This document shows, piece after piece, positions 30,328 to 39,778 of a stretch of 64,000 bases of DNA. The stretch spans positions 273,263 to 337,262 of the forward strand of contig NZ_JOIY01000010.1 of assembly GCF_000720185.1 (NCBI RefSeq), given 5' to 3'. This stretch comes from Streptomyces sp. NRRL S-340. GTDB lineage: Bacteria > Actinomycetota > Actinomycetes > Streptomycetales > Streptomycetaceae. Made by a program: the position numbers and the translations under genes. How positions within the stretch are numbered: the stretch's first letter is position 1; each line of letters begins with the position of its first letter. The notes under the pieces were generated by a model. It worked only from the letters and a program-made list of their open reading frames with translations. It was not told the DNA's origin and did not search any database.

Positions 30328-30339
30328 GGGTCCGGTGCG

Positions 30340-31539
30340 CTACGCCGACATGGGCCGCTGCACCCTGATCGACTGCAGCAGGCCCACCGCCACCCATACC
30401 GCGAACATGGACGAGCCGCCGTAGGAGACGAACGGCAGGGGCAGGCCGGTGACCGGCATGATGCCGAGCGTCATGCCGATGTTCTCGAAGGCCTGGAAGG
30501 CGAACCAGGCGACGATCCCGGCGGCGACGACGGTGCCGTACAGCTCGGTGGTCTCGCGGGCGATGCGGCAGGCACGCCACAGGACGACGCCGAGCAGCAC
30601 GATGATCAGGCCCGCGCCGGCGAAGCCCAGCTCCTCCCCCGCGACCGTGAAGACGAAGTCGGTCTGCTGTTCGGGGACGAACTGGCCGGTGGTCTGGGAG
30701 CCGTGGAAGAGGCCCGCGCCGGTGAGACCGCCGGAGCCGATGGCGATACGGGCCTGGTTGGTGTTGTAGCCGACGCCGGACGGGTCCAGGCTCGGGTTGG
30801 CGAAGGCCGCGAACCGGTTGATCTGGTACTCGTCGAGGATGTGCAGCTGCCAGATGGCGATGCAGCCGACCGCGCCCGTGGCGAGCAGGCCGAACACCCA
30901 GCGGTTGGAGGCGCCGGAGGCGAGCAGCACGCCCAGGATGATGGCCACCAGGACCAGGACCGTTCCCAGGTCGGGCATGAGCAGCACGACCAGGATCGGT
31001 ACGGCGGCCAGGCCCAGGGACTGCAGGACGGTGCGGTGGTCGGGGTACTCCTTGTCGCCGGCGTCCACCCGCGCGGCGAGCATCATCGCCATCCCGAGGA
31101 TGATCGTGATCTTCACGAACTCCGAGGGCTGGATGGAGAAGCCGCCGCCGAGCACGATCCAGTTGCGGCTGCCGTTGATGGTGGCGCCGAGCGGGGTGAG
31201 CACCAGCAGGATGCCGAAGAGCGAGGCGCCGTAGAGGATCGGGACCGCGCTGCGCAGCGTGCGGTGGCCCAGCCAGACGGTGCCGATCATCAGGGCGAAC
31301 CCGATGCCGGTGTTGAGCAGGTTGCGGATCAGGAAGTAGTACGGGTCGCCCTGGTTGATCTCGGTGCGGTTGCGGGTGGCCGAGAAGACCAGGGCGGTGC
31401 CGATGCCGGAGAGCGCGAGCGCCGACAGCAGTATCGGCCAGTCCAGGCGGCGGACCACCGAGTCACGGGCGAGGAGCCGGGTCCAGCCGGCCCGCTGGGG
31501 CCCGTAGCCGGGGACGGAGAAGTTGTTCGCGCCGGTCAT
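30340..31539 (-). CDS. rodA: RodA-type peptidoglycan polymerase (SEDS)
   Basis: 399 residues with about ten transmembrane helices and the SEDS signatures NGSRNWIVLGGGFSIQPSEFVKI, GSGGLTGAGLFHGSQ, VPEQQTDFVF and the C-terminal LPFVSYGGSS. It polymerises lipid II together with the class B PBP encoded just upstream, whose stop overlaps this ATG (ATGA). In Streptomyces the locus (sfr) belongs to the mre cluster used in spore-wall synthesis. Confidence 0.93.
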   Translation of the reverse strand: MTGANNFSVPGYGPQRAGWTRLLARDSVVRRLDWPILLSALALSGIGTALVFSATRNRTEINQGDPYYFLIRNLLNTGIGFALMIGTVWLGHRTLRSAVPILYGASLFGILLVLTPLGATINGSRNWIVLGGGFSIQPSEFVKITIILGMAMMLAARVDAGDKEYPDHRTVLQSLGLAAVPILVVLLMPDLGTVLVLVAIILGVLLASGASNRWVFGLLATGAVGCIAIWQLHILDEYQINRFAAFANPSLDPSGVGYNTNQARIAIGSGGLTGAGLFHGSQTTGQFVPEQQTDFVFTVAGEELGFAGAGLIIVLLGVVLWRACRIARETTELYGTVVAAGIVAWFAFQAFENIGMTLGIMPVTGLPLPFVSYGGSSMFAVWVAVGLLQSIRVQRPMSA

Positions 31540-33809
31540 GCGCCGCTCCTCCGGCTTCCCCTGCTTCCCCGGCGGCGCGGGCGCCTGCGGGTGTCACGGT
31601 TGCCCGTGGAGGTGTTGGTGGTCGCGGGTGTCTGCTGGCCGTCGGGGGCGGTGGTGGTGCCCTGCTCGGCGACCTGCTTGGCGATCTTCTCCTGGTCCTT
31701 GGCCGGGTCGCCGGGGATCTTCGGGGCGGGGATGGTGCCGTCGGGCTGGATCTTCGGCAGGCTCGTCTGCGGCGTGGGCAGCAGGGCCTTGCGGTTGTCG
31801 ACGGAGCCGTCGGCCTGCACGCCGTACAGGGCGCTGTAGATGTTGCGCACGGCCTCACCGGAGGCGCCGGAGCCGGTACCGGCCTGGGCGATGGTCATGA
31901 TGACCGTGTAGTCCTTGGTGTAGGTGGCGAGCCAGGACGTGGTCTGCTTGCCGTAGACCTCGGCGGTACCGGTCTTGGCGTGCAGCGGGATCTTGTCCTG
32001 CGGCCAGCCGTTGAACTTCCAGGCGGCGGTACCGCGCGTGGCGACGCCCGCGAGCGCCTGGTCCATCATGTCGCGGGTGGCCTTGGTGATGGGCAGCCTG
32101 CCGTGCGCCTGGGGCTTGATCTCGGTGACGTGCTTGCCGTCGGGGCTGATGACGGCCTTGCCGATGGTCGGGGTGTACATGGTGCCGCCGTTGGAGATCG
32201 CGCCGTAGATCACGGCCTCCTGGATCGGGGTGAGCAGGGTGTCGCCCTGGCCGATGGAGTAGTTGATCTCGTCACCCTCGCGCATCTTGTTGCCTTCGAG
32301 GCAGTTCTCGTATGCGATCTTCTCGACGTAGGTGCCGTTCTTCTTGCCGGACTTGCACCAGGCGTCCTTGTTGGCCTCCCAGTAGCGCTGCTTCCACTGG
32401 CGGTCGGGGACGCGGCCGGTGACCTCGTTGGGCAGGTCGATGCCGGTCTCCTTGCCGAGGCCGAACTGGTGGGCGGTCTTGAAGAACCAGTCCTTGGGCC
32501 GGCCCTTCTTCGGGTTGATCCCGCCGTCCTTCTTCCACTCGCTGTCCGCGAGACCGTAGAAGACGGTGTCGCAGGAGACCTCCAGGGCGCGGCCGAGGGT
32601 GATGTCGCCGAAGTTCTCGCCCTCGAAGTTCTTGAAGGTCTGGCCGCCGACCGAGTAGGAGCTGGTGCACGGGTAGGCGCCGTTGAAGTCGTAGCCGGCC
32701 TGGACCGCGGCGGCCGTGGAGACCACCTTGAAGGTCGAGCCGGGCGCGGACTGACCCTGTATGGCGCGGTTCAGCAGCGGGTAGTCGGAGTTCTTCCCGG
32801 TGAGCTTGGCGTAGTCCTTGGCGGAGATGCCGCCGACCCAGACGTTGGGGTCGTACGTCGGCGCGGACGCCATGGCGACGACCCGGCCGGTCTTGGCCTC
32901 CATGACGACGACGGCGCCGGAGTCGGCCTTGTAGTTGGTGCCGGTGATGCTGTCGTACTGCCGGCGTGCGGCCTTCATGGCCTTGTCCAGCTCGTACTCG
33001 GAGACCCGCTGGACGCGCGCGTCGATGCTGGTGACCAGGTTCGAACCGGGCTCGGCCGCGTCCGACTTGGCCTTGCCGATGACCCGGCCGAGGTTGTCGA
33101 CCTCGTAGCGGGTGACGCCGGCCTTGCCGCGCAGTTCCTTGTCGTACTGCCGCTCGAGCCCGGAGCGGCCGACCATGTCGGAGCGCAGGTAGGGCGAGGA
33201 GGTGTCCTTGGCCCGCTGGATCTCGTCGTCGGTGACGGGCGAGAGGTAGCCGAGGACCTGCGCGGTGTTGGACTTGCCGGGGCCCGCGTAGCGGCGCACG
33301 GCCTCGGGCTCGGCGGTGATGCCGGGGAAGTCCTCGGCGCGCTCGCGGATCTGCAGGGCCTGCTTGGGCGTGGCCTCGTCGGTGAGCGGGATGGGCTGGT
33401 AGGGCGAACCGTTCCAGCAGGGCTGCGGGGTCTTGGCGTCGCACAGCCGGACCTTCTGCTGGATCTCCTGCGGGTCCATGCCGAGGACGCCGGCGAGCTT
33501 GGTGAGGACCGCCTTGCCGTCGTCCTTCTGCTTGAGCAGGTCGGTGCGGGAGGCGGAGACCACCAGGCGGGTCTCGTTGTCGGCCAGCGGCACGCCGCGG
33601 GCGTCCAGGATGGAGCCGCGCGTGGCGGGCTGGACGACCTGCTGGACGTGGTTGCCGGACGCCTCCTTCTGGTAGTGGGCGCCCTCTCGGATCTGGAGGT
33701 ACCACAGCCGGCCGCCGAGGGTGCCGAGCAGGGAGAGGACGAGGATCTGGATGACGACGAGCCGGGTCTGGACCCGTGGGGTCCGGCCGGTCTCGGGAAT
33801 GTTGGTCAC
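31536..33809 (-). CDS. mrdA: Class B penicillin-binding protein 2 (transpeptidase)
   Basis: 757 residues: one N-terminal membrane anchor (about 18-38), a PBP dimerisation domain (from ATRGSILDARGVPLADN), and a transpeptidase domain with nucleophile SxxK in APGSTFKVV near 357, SxN-equivalent in YSIGQGD and KTG in HAKTGTAEV near 610. The C-terminal 90 residues are a Pro/Thr/Arg-rich tail. It cross-links peptidoglycan in the elongation/spore-wall complex with RodA and MreBCD. Confidence 0.93.
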   Translation of the reverse strand: MTNIPETGRTPRVQTRLVVIQILVLSLLGTLGGRLWYLQIREGAHYQKEASGNHVQQVVQPATRGSILDARGVPLADNETRLVVSASRTDLLKQKDDGKAVLTKLAGVLGMDPQEIQQKVRLCDAKTPQPCWNGSPYQPIPLTDEATPKQALQIRERAEDFPGITAEPEAVRRYAGPGKSNTAQVLGYLSPVTDDEIQRAKDTSSPYLRSDMVGRSGLERQYDKELRGKAGVTRYEVDNLGRVIGKAKSDAAEPGSNLVTSIDARVQRVSEYELDKAMKAARRQYDSITGTNYKADSGAVVVMEAKTGRVVAMASAPTYDPNVWVGGISAKDYAKLTGKNSDYPLLNRAIQGQSAPGSTFKVVSTAAAVQAGYDFNGAYPCTSSYSVGGQTFKNFEGENFGDITLGRALEVSCDTVFYGLADSEWKKDGGINPKKGRPKDWFFKTAHQFGLGKETGIDLPNEVTGRVPDRQWKQRYWEANKDAWCKSGKKNGTYVEKIAYENCLEGNKMREGDEINYSIGQGDTLLTPIQEAVIYGAISNGGTMYTPTIGKAVISPDGKHVTEIKPQAHGRLPITKATRDMMDQALAGVATRGTAAWKFNGWPQDKIPLHAKTGTAEVYGKQTTSWLATYTKDYTVIMTIAQAGTGSGASGEAVRNIYSALYGVQADGSVDNRKALLPTPQTSLPKIQPDGTIPAPKIPGDPAKDQEKIAKQVAEQGTTTAPDGQQTPATTNTSTGNRDTRRRPRRRGSRGSRRSGA

Positions 33810-33892
33810 TGGTGCTGCCTCCCCCTCTCAGTGTGCGGACGCGTCGTGTCCGGCGCAGCCGTGGGACCCACCGCCGTTCAACCGCCGTGCTG

Positions 33893-34567
33893 TCACAGGC
33901 GCTTGACCCCCTTGATGCGGCCCACCCGGGTGGTGCGGGTGCGGGCCTTCGTCTTCAGACCGCCGAGCGCGCCGCGCTGGCCGCCGATGCGCAGTCCGGT
34001 GCCGGAGGAGAGCCAGCCCGAGGAGATGTCGGACTTCTTGGCCGAACCGGCCTCGGCGAGCGGGTCGTTCTCGGCGCGCCGGGCCAGCGCCATGATGCCG
34101 GGGACCACGAACGGCGCGAGCAGCAGGTCGTAGACGGCGGCGCTGATCAGCAGGCCGGGCAGGCCGACGTGGCGGGCGGCGGTGTCGCCGACGAGGGCGC
34201 CGACCCCGGCGTACAGCAGGGTGGAGCCGATGGCGGCGGCGACCACCACGGCCATCGGGCCGGTGGCCGACCTGACCTGGCCGGTCTCGGGCTTGATGAG
34301 TCCGGCGAGGTAGCCGATGACGCACAGCACGAGGGCGTAGCGCCCGGCGGCGTGGTCGGCGGGCGGGGCGAGGTCGGCGAGGAGGCCGGCGCCGAAGCCG
34401 ACGAGGCAGCCGCCGACGTGGCCGTAGACCATGGCCAGGCCGAGCACGGTGAGCAGCAGCAGGTCGGGGACGGCGCCGGGCAGGTGCAGCCGGGCCAGGA
34501 CGCTCACCTGGATCACCAGGGCGACGACGACCAGCACGGTGGAGAGCAGGATCCGGTTGAGACGCAT
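33893..34567 (-). CDS. mreD: Rod-shape protein MreD
   Basis: 224 residues: 5-6 transmembrane helices in the first 165 residues (LLSTVLVVVALVIQVSVLARL, PDLLLLTVLGLAMVYGHVGG and others), then a basic cytoplasmic tail of about 55 residues rich in Arg/Lys/Gly. The position between mreC (17 bases) and pbp2 identifies it. Couples MreC/MreB to the wall synthases. Confidence 0.9.
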   Translation of the reverse strand: MRLNRILLSTVLVVVALVIQVSVLARLHLPGAVPDLLLLTVLGLAMVYGHVGGCLVGFGAGLLADLAPPADHAAGRYALVLCVIGYLAGLIKPETGQVRSATGPMAVVVAAAIGSTLLYAGVGALVGDTAARHVGLPGLLISAAVYDLLLAPFVVPGIMALARRAENDPLAEAGSAKKSDISSGWLSSGTGLRIGGQRGALGGLKTKARTRTTRVGRIKGVKRL

Positions 34568-34584
34568 GGGGACTTTTCTCGCTC

Positions 34585-35598
34585 CTACTGCTGCTGGCCG
34601 TCGGTGGACTGCGCGTCGGGCCCGCCGGTGGTGCCGGTGTCGGGCAGGCCCGTGGTGCCGTCCCCGGAGCGGCCGGCGGTGTTCGCGTCGGCGGAGGGGG
34701 TGACGGTCACGGTGACGGTGGGCGTCGGGGTCGGCTTGGGCTTGGGCGGCAGGACCGTGTCGCGCGGATCCTTCTTCGGGGCCTGGACGACGACGCCGAC
34801 GACGTCCAGCTTGCTGAAGCCGACGTACGGGGTGACGTAGACGGTGCGGGTCAGGTCGCCGCCGGAGGGGTCGACGCGGGAGACCACACCGACCGGGACG
34901 CCGGGCACGAACGGCTTGTCGGACTGCGAGCCGAAGGTGATGAGCCGGTCGCCCTTCTTCACCTCCGCCTTGCCGTTGAGGAGCTGGACGCGCATCGGGC
35001 GGTCGCCCTGGCCGGAGGCGAAGCCGAGTTCGTCGCTGCCCTCCATGCGGGTGCCGACGGTGAAGTCGGGGTCGTTGGCGAGCAGGACGGTCGCCGAGTC
35101 GGGGCCGACGGTGGTGACGCGGCCGACGAGTCCGTCGCCGTTGAGGACGGTCATGTCGCGGCGGATGCCGTCGTTCGAGCCGGCGTCGATGGTGATGGTC
35201 CAGGAGAAGCCCTGCGCGGCTCCTATGGCGATGACCTGGGCGCCCTTGATGCCGTACTGGCCCTGGCCGGCCAGCTTCAGCATCCTGTCCAGCTGGCCCA
35301 GGCGGCTGCGGGTGCGGTCGTCGCTGCCGAGCTTGGCCTTGAGCGCCGCGTTCTCCTTCTCCAGCGCGGCGAGCCGGTCGTGGCGGTCGCCGGAGTCGCG
35401 GACCGCGGAGACCGCGTTGCCGACCGGGTCCACCGCCCCCGACACGCCGTTCTCGATCGGGCCGAAGACGGTGGCGGCGGCGCGCCGGGCGCCGTCCACC
35501 GGGGAGTTCTCCCCGCCGCGGATGTCCACCGTGATCAGCGCGAACGCTACGGCGATCAGCAGCACCAGGAGCAGCCGGCTCTCTTTCGTGTCCCTCAC
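34585..35598 (-). CDS. mreC: Rod-shape protein MreC
   Basis: 337 residues from the GTG at 35598 (VRDTKESRLLLVLLIAVAFALITVDIRGG, one transmembrane helix), followed by a coiled coil (RHDRLAALEKENAALKAKL) and the two beta-barrel domains of MreC. The tail of about 60 residues is Pro/Thr/Gly-rich and disordered. A TTG 23 codons upstream keeps the frame but adds residues not seen in the family, so GTG is preferred although its SD is weak. Confidence 0.9.
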   Translation of the reverse strand: MRDTKESRLLLVLLIAVAFALITVDIRGGENSPVDGARRAAATVFGPIENGVSGAVDPVGNAVSAVRDSGDRHDRLAALEKENAALKAKLGSDDRTRSRLGQLDRMLKLAGQGQYGIKGAQVIAIGAAQGFSWTITIDAGSNDGIRRDMTVLNGDGLVGRVTTVGPDSATVLLANDPDFTVGTRMEGSDELGFASGQGDRPMRVQLLNGKAEVKKGDRLITFGSQSDKPFVPGVPVGVVSRVDPSGGDLTRTVYVTPYVGFSKLDVVGVVVQAPKKDPRDTVLPPKPKPTPTPTVTVTVTPSADANTAGRSGDGTTGLPDTGTTGGPDAQSTDGQQQ

Positions 35599-35713
35599 GT
35601 GCGGCGGCCGTGCCCTTCCTCGTAGGAATTCGGGTGGCCCCTGGAGAACGCCGGTGGCGAAGCGCAAACCCGAGGGGCCCGTTCGTGGGAGCTTATGCCT
35701 CTATATCAACGAT

Positions 35714-35747
35714 CCGCCGTACGAGAGGAGATCATCTCGTACGGCGG
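35714..35747 (-). terminator. Hairpin between mreB and mreC
   Basis: Perfect 13-bp arms (35714-35726 and 35735-35747), 8-base loop, in the 164-base gap after the mreB stop. It would end most mreB transcripts and let a fraction continue into mreCD-pbp2-rodA. Confidence 0.65.
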
Positions 35748-35762
35748 AATCGAAAAGCTGCG

Positions 35763-36782
35763 TCATCGGCGCGGCTGGGCGTCCAGGACCTGCTGCAGCG
35801 CCTCGAACTCCTCGACGCACTTTCCGGAGCCGAGCGCCACGCTGTCCAGCGGGTCCTCGGCGATGTGGATCGGCATGCCGGTCTCCCGGCGCAGCCGCTC
35901 GTCCAGGCCGCGCAGCAGCGCGCCGCCGCCGGTCAGCACGATGCCCCGGTCCATGATGTCGCCGGACAGCTCCGGCGGGCACTTGTCGAGGGTCGTCTTG
36001 ACGGCGTCGACGATCGCGTTGACCGGTTCCTCGATCGCCTTGCGGACCTCGGCGGCCGAGATGACGACGGTCTTGGGCAGGCCGGAGACGAGGTCCCGGC
36101 CGCGGATCTCGGTGTGCTCGTCGGCGTCGAGTTCGTACGCGGAACCGATCGTGATCTTGATCTGCTCGGCCGTGCGCTCGCCCAGCAGAAGGCTGTACTC
36201 CTTCTTGACGTGCTGGATGATCGCGTTGTCCAGTTCGTCGCCCGCGACGCGGATGGACTGGGCGGTGACGATGCCGCCGAGCGAGATGACCGCGACCTCC
36301 GTGGTGCCGCCGCCGATGTCCACCACCATGTTGCCCGTGGCCTCGTGGACCGGCAGGCCGGAGCCGATGGCCGCGGCCATGGGCTCCTCGATGATGTGCA
36401 CCTGGCGGGCGCCGGCCTGCGAGGAGGCCTCGATGACCGCGCGGCGCTCGACGCCGGTGATGCCGGAGGGCACGCAGACCACGACCCGCGGACGAGCCAG
36501 ATACCGCCGCTTGTGGATCTTCAGGATGAAGTAGCGGAGCATGCGCTCGGTGATCTCGAAGTCCGCGATGACGCCGTCCTTGAGCGGGCGCACGGCGACG
36601 ATGTTGCCGGGCGTGCGCCCGATCATCTTCTTCGCCTCGGCGCCGACCGCGAGGATGCCACCGGTGTTCGTGTTGATCGCGACGACGGACGGCTCGTTGA
36701 GTACGATCCCGCGACCCCTGACGTACACCAGCGTGTTGGCGGTCCCGAGGTCGACAGCCATGTCACGGCCGATGAACGACAT
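35763..36782 (-). CDS. mreB: Actin-like protein MreB
   Basis: 339 residues with the actin-fold ATPase motifs: phosphate 1 [15 protein letters not shown], connect 1 [12 protein letters not shown], phosphate 2 [18 protein letters not shown] and adenosine motif [18 protein letters not shown]. Forms membrane-bound filaments; in Streptomyces it acts mainly in spore-wall formation. The ATG at 36782 has GGGGA six bases upstream; another ATG four codons earlier (36794, adding MGNS) is equally used in annotations. Confidence 0.95.
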   Translation of the reverse strand: MSFIGRDMAVDLGTANTLVYVRGRGIVLNEPSVVAINTNTGGILAVGAEAKKMIGRTPGNIVAVRPLKDGVIADFEITERMLRYFILKIHKRRYLARPRVVVCVPSGITGVERRAVIEASSQAGARQVHIIEEPMAAAIGSGLPVHEATGNMVVDIGGGTTEVAVISLGGIVTAQSIRVAGDELDNAIIQHVKKEYSLLLGERTAEQIKITIGSAYELDADEHTEIRGRDLVSGLPKTVVISAAEVRKAIEEPVNAIVDAVKTTLDKCPPELSGDIMDRGIVLTGGGALLRGLDERLRRETGMPIHIAEDPLDSVALGSGKCVEEFEALQQVLDAQPRR

Positions 36783-36794
36783 TGAGTTCCCCAT

Positions 36795-37119
36795 CAGGAT
36801 TCGTCTGGCCTTCCCTGAGAGCTTTTGAGGGCATTTCAGGTACGGCGAGGTGGGTGCTGTGACGTGAAGGCTTCCATCGTAAACGCGCCTGCACGAACAC
36901 TGCGCGAGGGTCTTCGCCATTGTCAGCAGATGGCGTACCGCCTCGCTTGTGGAGACGGCCCATCGGGGGCACGCGTTCCCCCGATCGGCACCGGGTATGC
37001 CGATGGGCGGCCGGATGCGGACGGCCGCCCAGGTCAGGCGGTCAGATGAACTGACGGTACGTCAGAAAGGGTGAGCGGGGAGCCGGTGCCGGGGTCTCCC
37101 CCGGGCCGGCGCCCCCGGC
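36795..37119. other. mreB upstream region
   Basis: No gene. Contains inverted repeats downstream of ndk (36958-37030, see terminator) and, nearer mreB, sequence that must carry the mreB promoter. CTGACA with CAGTGT 18 bases further, minus strand at about 36890-36925, is a weak candidate. Confidence 0.3.
37005..37030 (-). terminator. Hairpin after ndk
   Basis: 9-bp perfect arms (37005-37013 and 37022-37030); the left part overlaps a second possible stem (36958-36966 with 37000-37008). Located 90 bases past the ndk stop and upstream of mreB. Confidence 0.45.
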
Positions 37120-37533
37120 TCAGCCGCGGCCGGGGAAGAAGATCTTCACCTCGCGCTCGGCGGACTCCTCGGAGTCCGAGGCGTGGATCAGGTTCTCCCG
37201 CACGATCACGCCGTAGTCACCGCGGATCGAACCGGGCGCGGCGGCGATCGGGTCGGTCGGACCGGCCAGGGCACGCACGCCCTCGATGACCCGCTCACCC
37301 TCGACGATCATGGCCACGACCGGACCGGAGGCCATGAACGCCACCAGCGGCTCGTAGAACGGCTTGCCCTTGTGCTCGCCGTAGTGCTGCTCCAGCGTGT
37401 CCTGGTCCAGGGTGCGCAGCTCCAGCGCGGTGATCTGCCAGCCGGCCTTGCGCTCGATACGGCTGATGATCTCGCCGGTCAGGCCACGACGGACCGCGTC
37501 GGGCTTGAGGAGGACGAGGGTGCGCTGGGTCAC
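37120..37533 (-). CDS. ndk: Nucleoside diphosphate kinase
   Basis: 137 residues, standard length. Start TQRTLVLLKPDAVRRGLTGEI, active-site His in ENLIHASDS near 117, and KPFYEPLVAFMASGPVVAMIVEG. Transfers gamma-phosphate from ATP to NDPs through the phospho-His. 55 bases downstream of the DUF4233-type gene. Confidence 0.98.
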   Translation of the reverse strand: MTQRTLVLLKPDAVRRGLTGEIISRIERKAGWQITALELRTLDQDTLEQHYGEHKGKPFYEPLVAFMASGPVVAMIVEGERVIEGVRALAGPTDPIAAAPGSIRGDYGVIVRENLIHASDSEESAEREVKIFFPGRG

Positions 37534-37588
37534 GATGGACTCCTTCTGCTGTACAGATGTGCGGTGGCACGACCCTACAAGGTCTCCG

Positions 37589-38005
37589 TCACACAGCGTC
37601 AGCCGAGGCGGAGCCGGCCCCGGCGGCCGGCGTGGCCCGCGCGGCCCCGGCCGGCTCGGCGCCCTCGGCCTCGGCGGCCTGGGCGGCGAATCTCGCCTTC
37701 GCCGCGTCGATCTTCCGGCCGAAGTGCACCGACGCCCACCACAGCCCGGCGAACACCGCGCCCAGGAAGTACATCACCGGCACGACGAACCCGGAGGCGA
37801 TCAGCGCGATCTGCAGCGCCCAGCCGAGCGCCACCCCGCCGGGCCGGTTCAGCATCCCGCACAGCAGCACGCACAGCACCATCGCGATGCCGCTGACCGT
37901 CCACACGGTCGACATGGACAGGTCCGGGTCCTTCATCGCGACCAGCGCGGCGAAGCCGATGACGAAGAACTCACCGATCAGAGTCGAGGAACACAGCGTA
38001 CGCAC
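37589..38005 (-). CDS. DUF4233-type membrane protein
   Basis: 138 residues with four hydrophobic segments (FFVIGFAALVAM, VSGIAMVLCVLLCGM, ALQIALIASGFVVPVMYFLGAVFAGLWWASV) and an Ala-rich C-terminal tail. Always found directly after folC in actinobacteria; here 6 bases separate them. GTG start. Function unknown. Confidence 0.85.
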   Translation of the reverse strand: MRTLCSSTLIGEFFVIGFAALVAMKDPDLSMSTVWTVSGIAMVLCVLLCGMLNRPGGVALGWALQIALIASGFVVPVMYFLGAVFAGLWWASVHFGRKIDAAKARFAAQAAEAEGAEPAGAARATPAAGAGSASADAV

Positions 38006-38011
38006 GGAAAG

Positions 38012-39532
38012 TCAGCCCCTCCCGAGGAGCAGTCGGGCCTCACCGACGGTGATGACGGAACCGGTGACGAGCACACCGCCGCCGGAGAACTCGCCCTCCT
38101 CCTCGGCGAGCGTGATCGCCGCCTCCAGCGCGTCCGGCAGCCGCGGCTCCACCTGGACCCGCTCCTCGCCGAACACCTCCACGGCGACCGCGGCCAGCTC
38201 GTCGGCGTCCATCGCGCGGTGGCTGGAGTTCTGCGTGACCACGACCTCCGCGAAGATCGGCTCGAACGCCTCCAGCAGACCGCGCACGTTCTTGTCGCCG
38301 CTCGCCCCGACCACACCGATCAGCCGGCTGAAGTCGAACGCCTCCCGCACCGCCTCGGCCGTGACCTGCGCGCCCGCCGGATTGTGCGCGGCGTCCAGCA
38401 CCACGGTCGGCGACCGGCGCACGACCTCCATCCGGCCCGGCGAGCTGACCGACGCGAACGCCTTGCGGACCGTCTCCGCGTCCAGCGGCTCCGCGCGCTG
38501 CGCGCCCACCCCGAAGAAGGCCTCCACGGCGGCGAGCGCCACGGCCGCGTTGTGCGCCTGGTGCGCACCGTGCAGCGGCAGGTACACCTCCGGGTACTCG
38601 CCGCCCAGACCGCGCAGCGTCATCAGCTGCCCGCCCACGGCCACCTGCCGCGCCACGACACCGAACTCCAGCCCCTCACGGGCCACCGTGGCGTTGACCT
38701 CCACGGACTTCTTCAGCAGCACCTGCGCCGCGTCCACCGGCTGCTGCGCCATGATCACGGTGGCGTCCTGCTTGATGATCCCGGCCTTCTCCCCGGCGAT
38801 CTCGCCCGTGGTGCCGCCGAGCCGGTCGGTGTGGTCGAGGCCGATCGGGGTGATCACCGCGACGTCACCGTCGATGACGTTCGTGGCGTCCCAGCTGCCG
38901 CCCATGCCCACCTCGACGACGGCGACGTCCACCGGCGCGTCCGCGAAGGCCGCGTACGCCATGCCGGTCAGCACCTCGAAGAAGGAGAGCCGATACTCCT
39001 GCGCGGCGTCGACCATCTCCACGTACGGCTTGACGTCCTGGTACGTCTCGATGAACCGCTCGGCGGAGACCGGCGCGCCGTCCAGGCTGATCCGTTCGGT
39101 GACCGACTGCACGTGCGGGGAGGTGTACCGGCCGGTGCGCAGCTCGAAGGCGCCGAGCAGCGCCTCGATCATGCGGGCGGTGGAGGTCTTGCCGTTGGTC
39201 CCGGTGATGTGGATCGAGGGGTACGACCGCTGCGGCTCGCCCAGGACGTCCATCAGCGCGGCGATCCTGCTGACCGACGGCTCCAGCTTGGTCTCGCCCC
39301 AGCGGCTCGCCAGCTCCGCCTCGACCTCGCGCAGCGCCTTGTCGACCTCCGGGTCCTCGGGCCGCGCGGGCACGTCGGTGCTCGGCGGCCCGCCCTGGGT
39401 GCGCAGGGTGCGGCTGCCGGCCTCGATCACCGCGAGATCGGGGTCGCGGGTCGTCTCGGCCTCGATGATCTCCTCGAAGGAGTCCACGGGATCGGGCTGC
39501 TCGCTGTCGTCGTACGGGGGGAGGTCGCTCAC
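38012..39532 (-). CDS. folC: Folylpolyglutamate synthase / dihydrofolate synthase
   Basis: 506 residues from GTG 39532. Mur-ligase fold: ATP loop HITGTNGKTSTARMI near 107, LTGMAYAAFADAPVDVAVVEVGMGG, DHTDRLGGTTGEIAGEKAGI and LDAAHNPAGA. About 70 acidic residues precede the family domain (EEIIEAETTRDPDLAVIEA), common in Streptomyces. Adds Glu to dihydropteroate and folates. Confidence 0.93.
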   Translation of the reverse strand: MSDLPPYDDSEQPDPVDSFEEIIEAETTRDPDLAVIEAGSRTLRTQGGPPSTDVPARPEDPEVDKALREVEAELASRWGETKLEPSVSRIAALMDVLGEPQRSYPSIHITGTNGKTSTARMIEALLGAFELRTGRYTSPHVQSVTERISLDGAPVSAERFIETYQDVKPYVEMVDAAQEYRLSFFEVLTGMAYAAFADAPVDVAVVEVGMGGSWDATNVIDGDVAVITPIGLDHTDRLGGTTGEIAGEKAGIIKQDATVIMAQQPVDAAQVLLKKSVEVNATVAREGLEFGVVARQVAVGGQLMTLRGLGGEYPEVYLPLHGAHQAHNAAVALAAVEAFFGVGAQRAEPLDAETVRKAFASVSSPGRMEVVRRSPTVVLDAAHNPAGAQVTAEAVREAFDFSRLIGVVGASGDKNVRGLLEAFEPIFAEVVVTQNSSHRAMDADELAAVAVEVFGEERVQVEPRLPDALEAAITLAEEEGEFSGGGVLVTGSVITVGEARLLLGRG

Positions 39533-39722
39533 GGGGCCCAGTGTACGGAGCGGGCGGGCCGGACGCGGCGCCGGTGCGGGGGGTGGCGGCCTCAGCCGGC
39601 GTCGGTGCGGGGCAGCGGGGCGGGGAGCGGTGCCGGTGCCGGGGGGGGCGGGGCCGGGGGGCCGGTGCGCGGCGTCGGGCGCGCGGTGGTCGGCGGCGCG
39701 CATTCCCGCGCGCCCCGGGGAA

Positions 39723-39767
39723 CGCTGAAGGCCCCGGAAGCCTTCTCGGTCCCCGGGGCCTTCAGCG
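39723..39767 (-). terminator. Terminator after valS
   Basis: Perfect 15-bp arms (39723-39737 and 39753-39767) just past the valS stop. The 185 bases from here to the folC start contain only GC-rich spacer. Confidence 0.75.
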
Positions 39768-39778
39768 GCGTACGGACG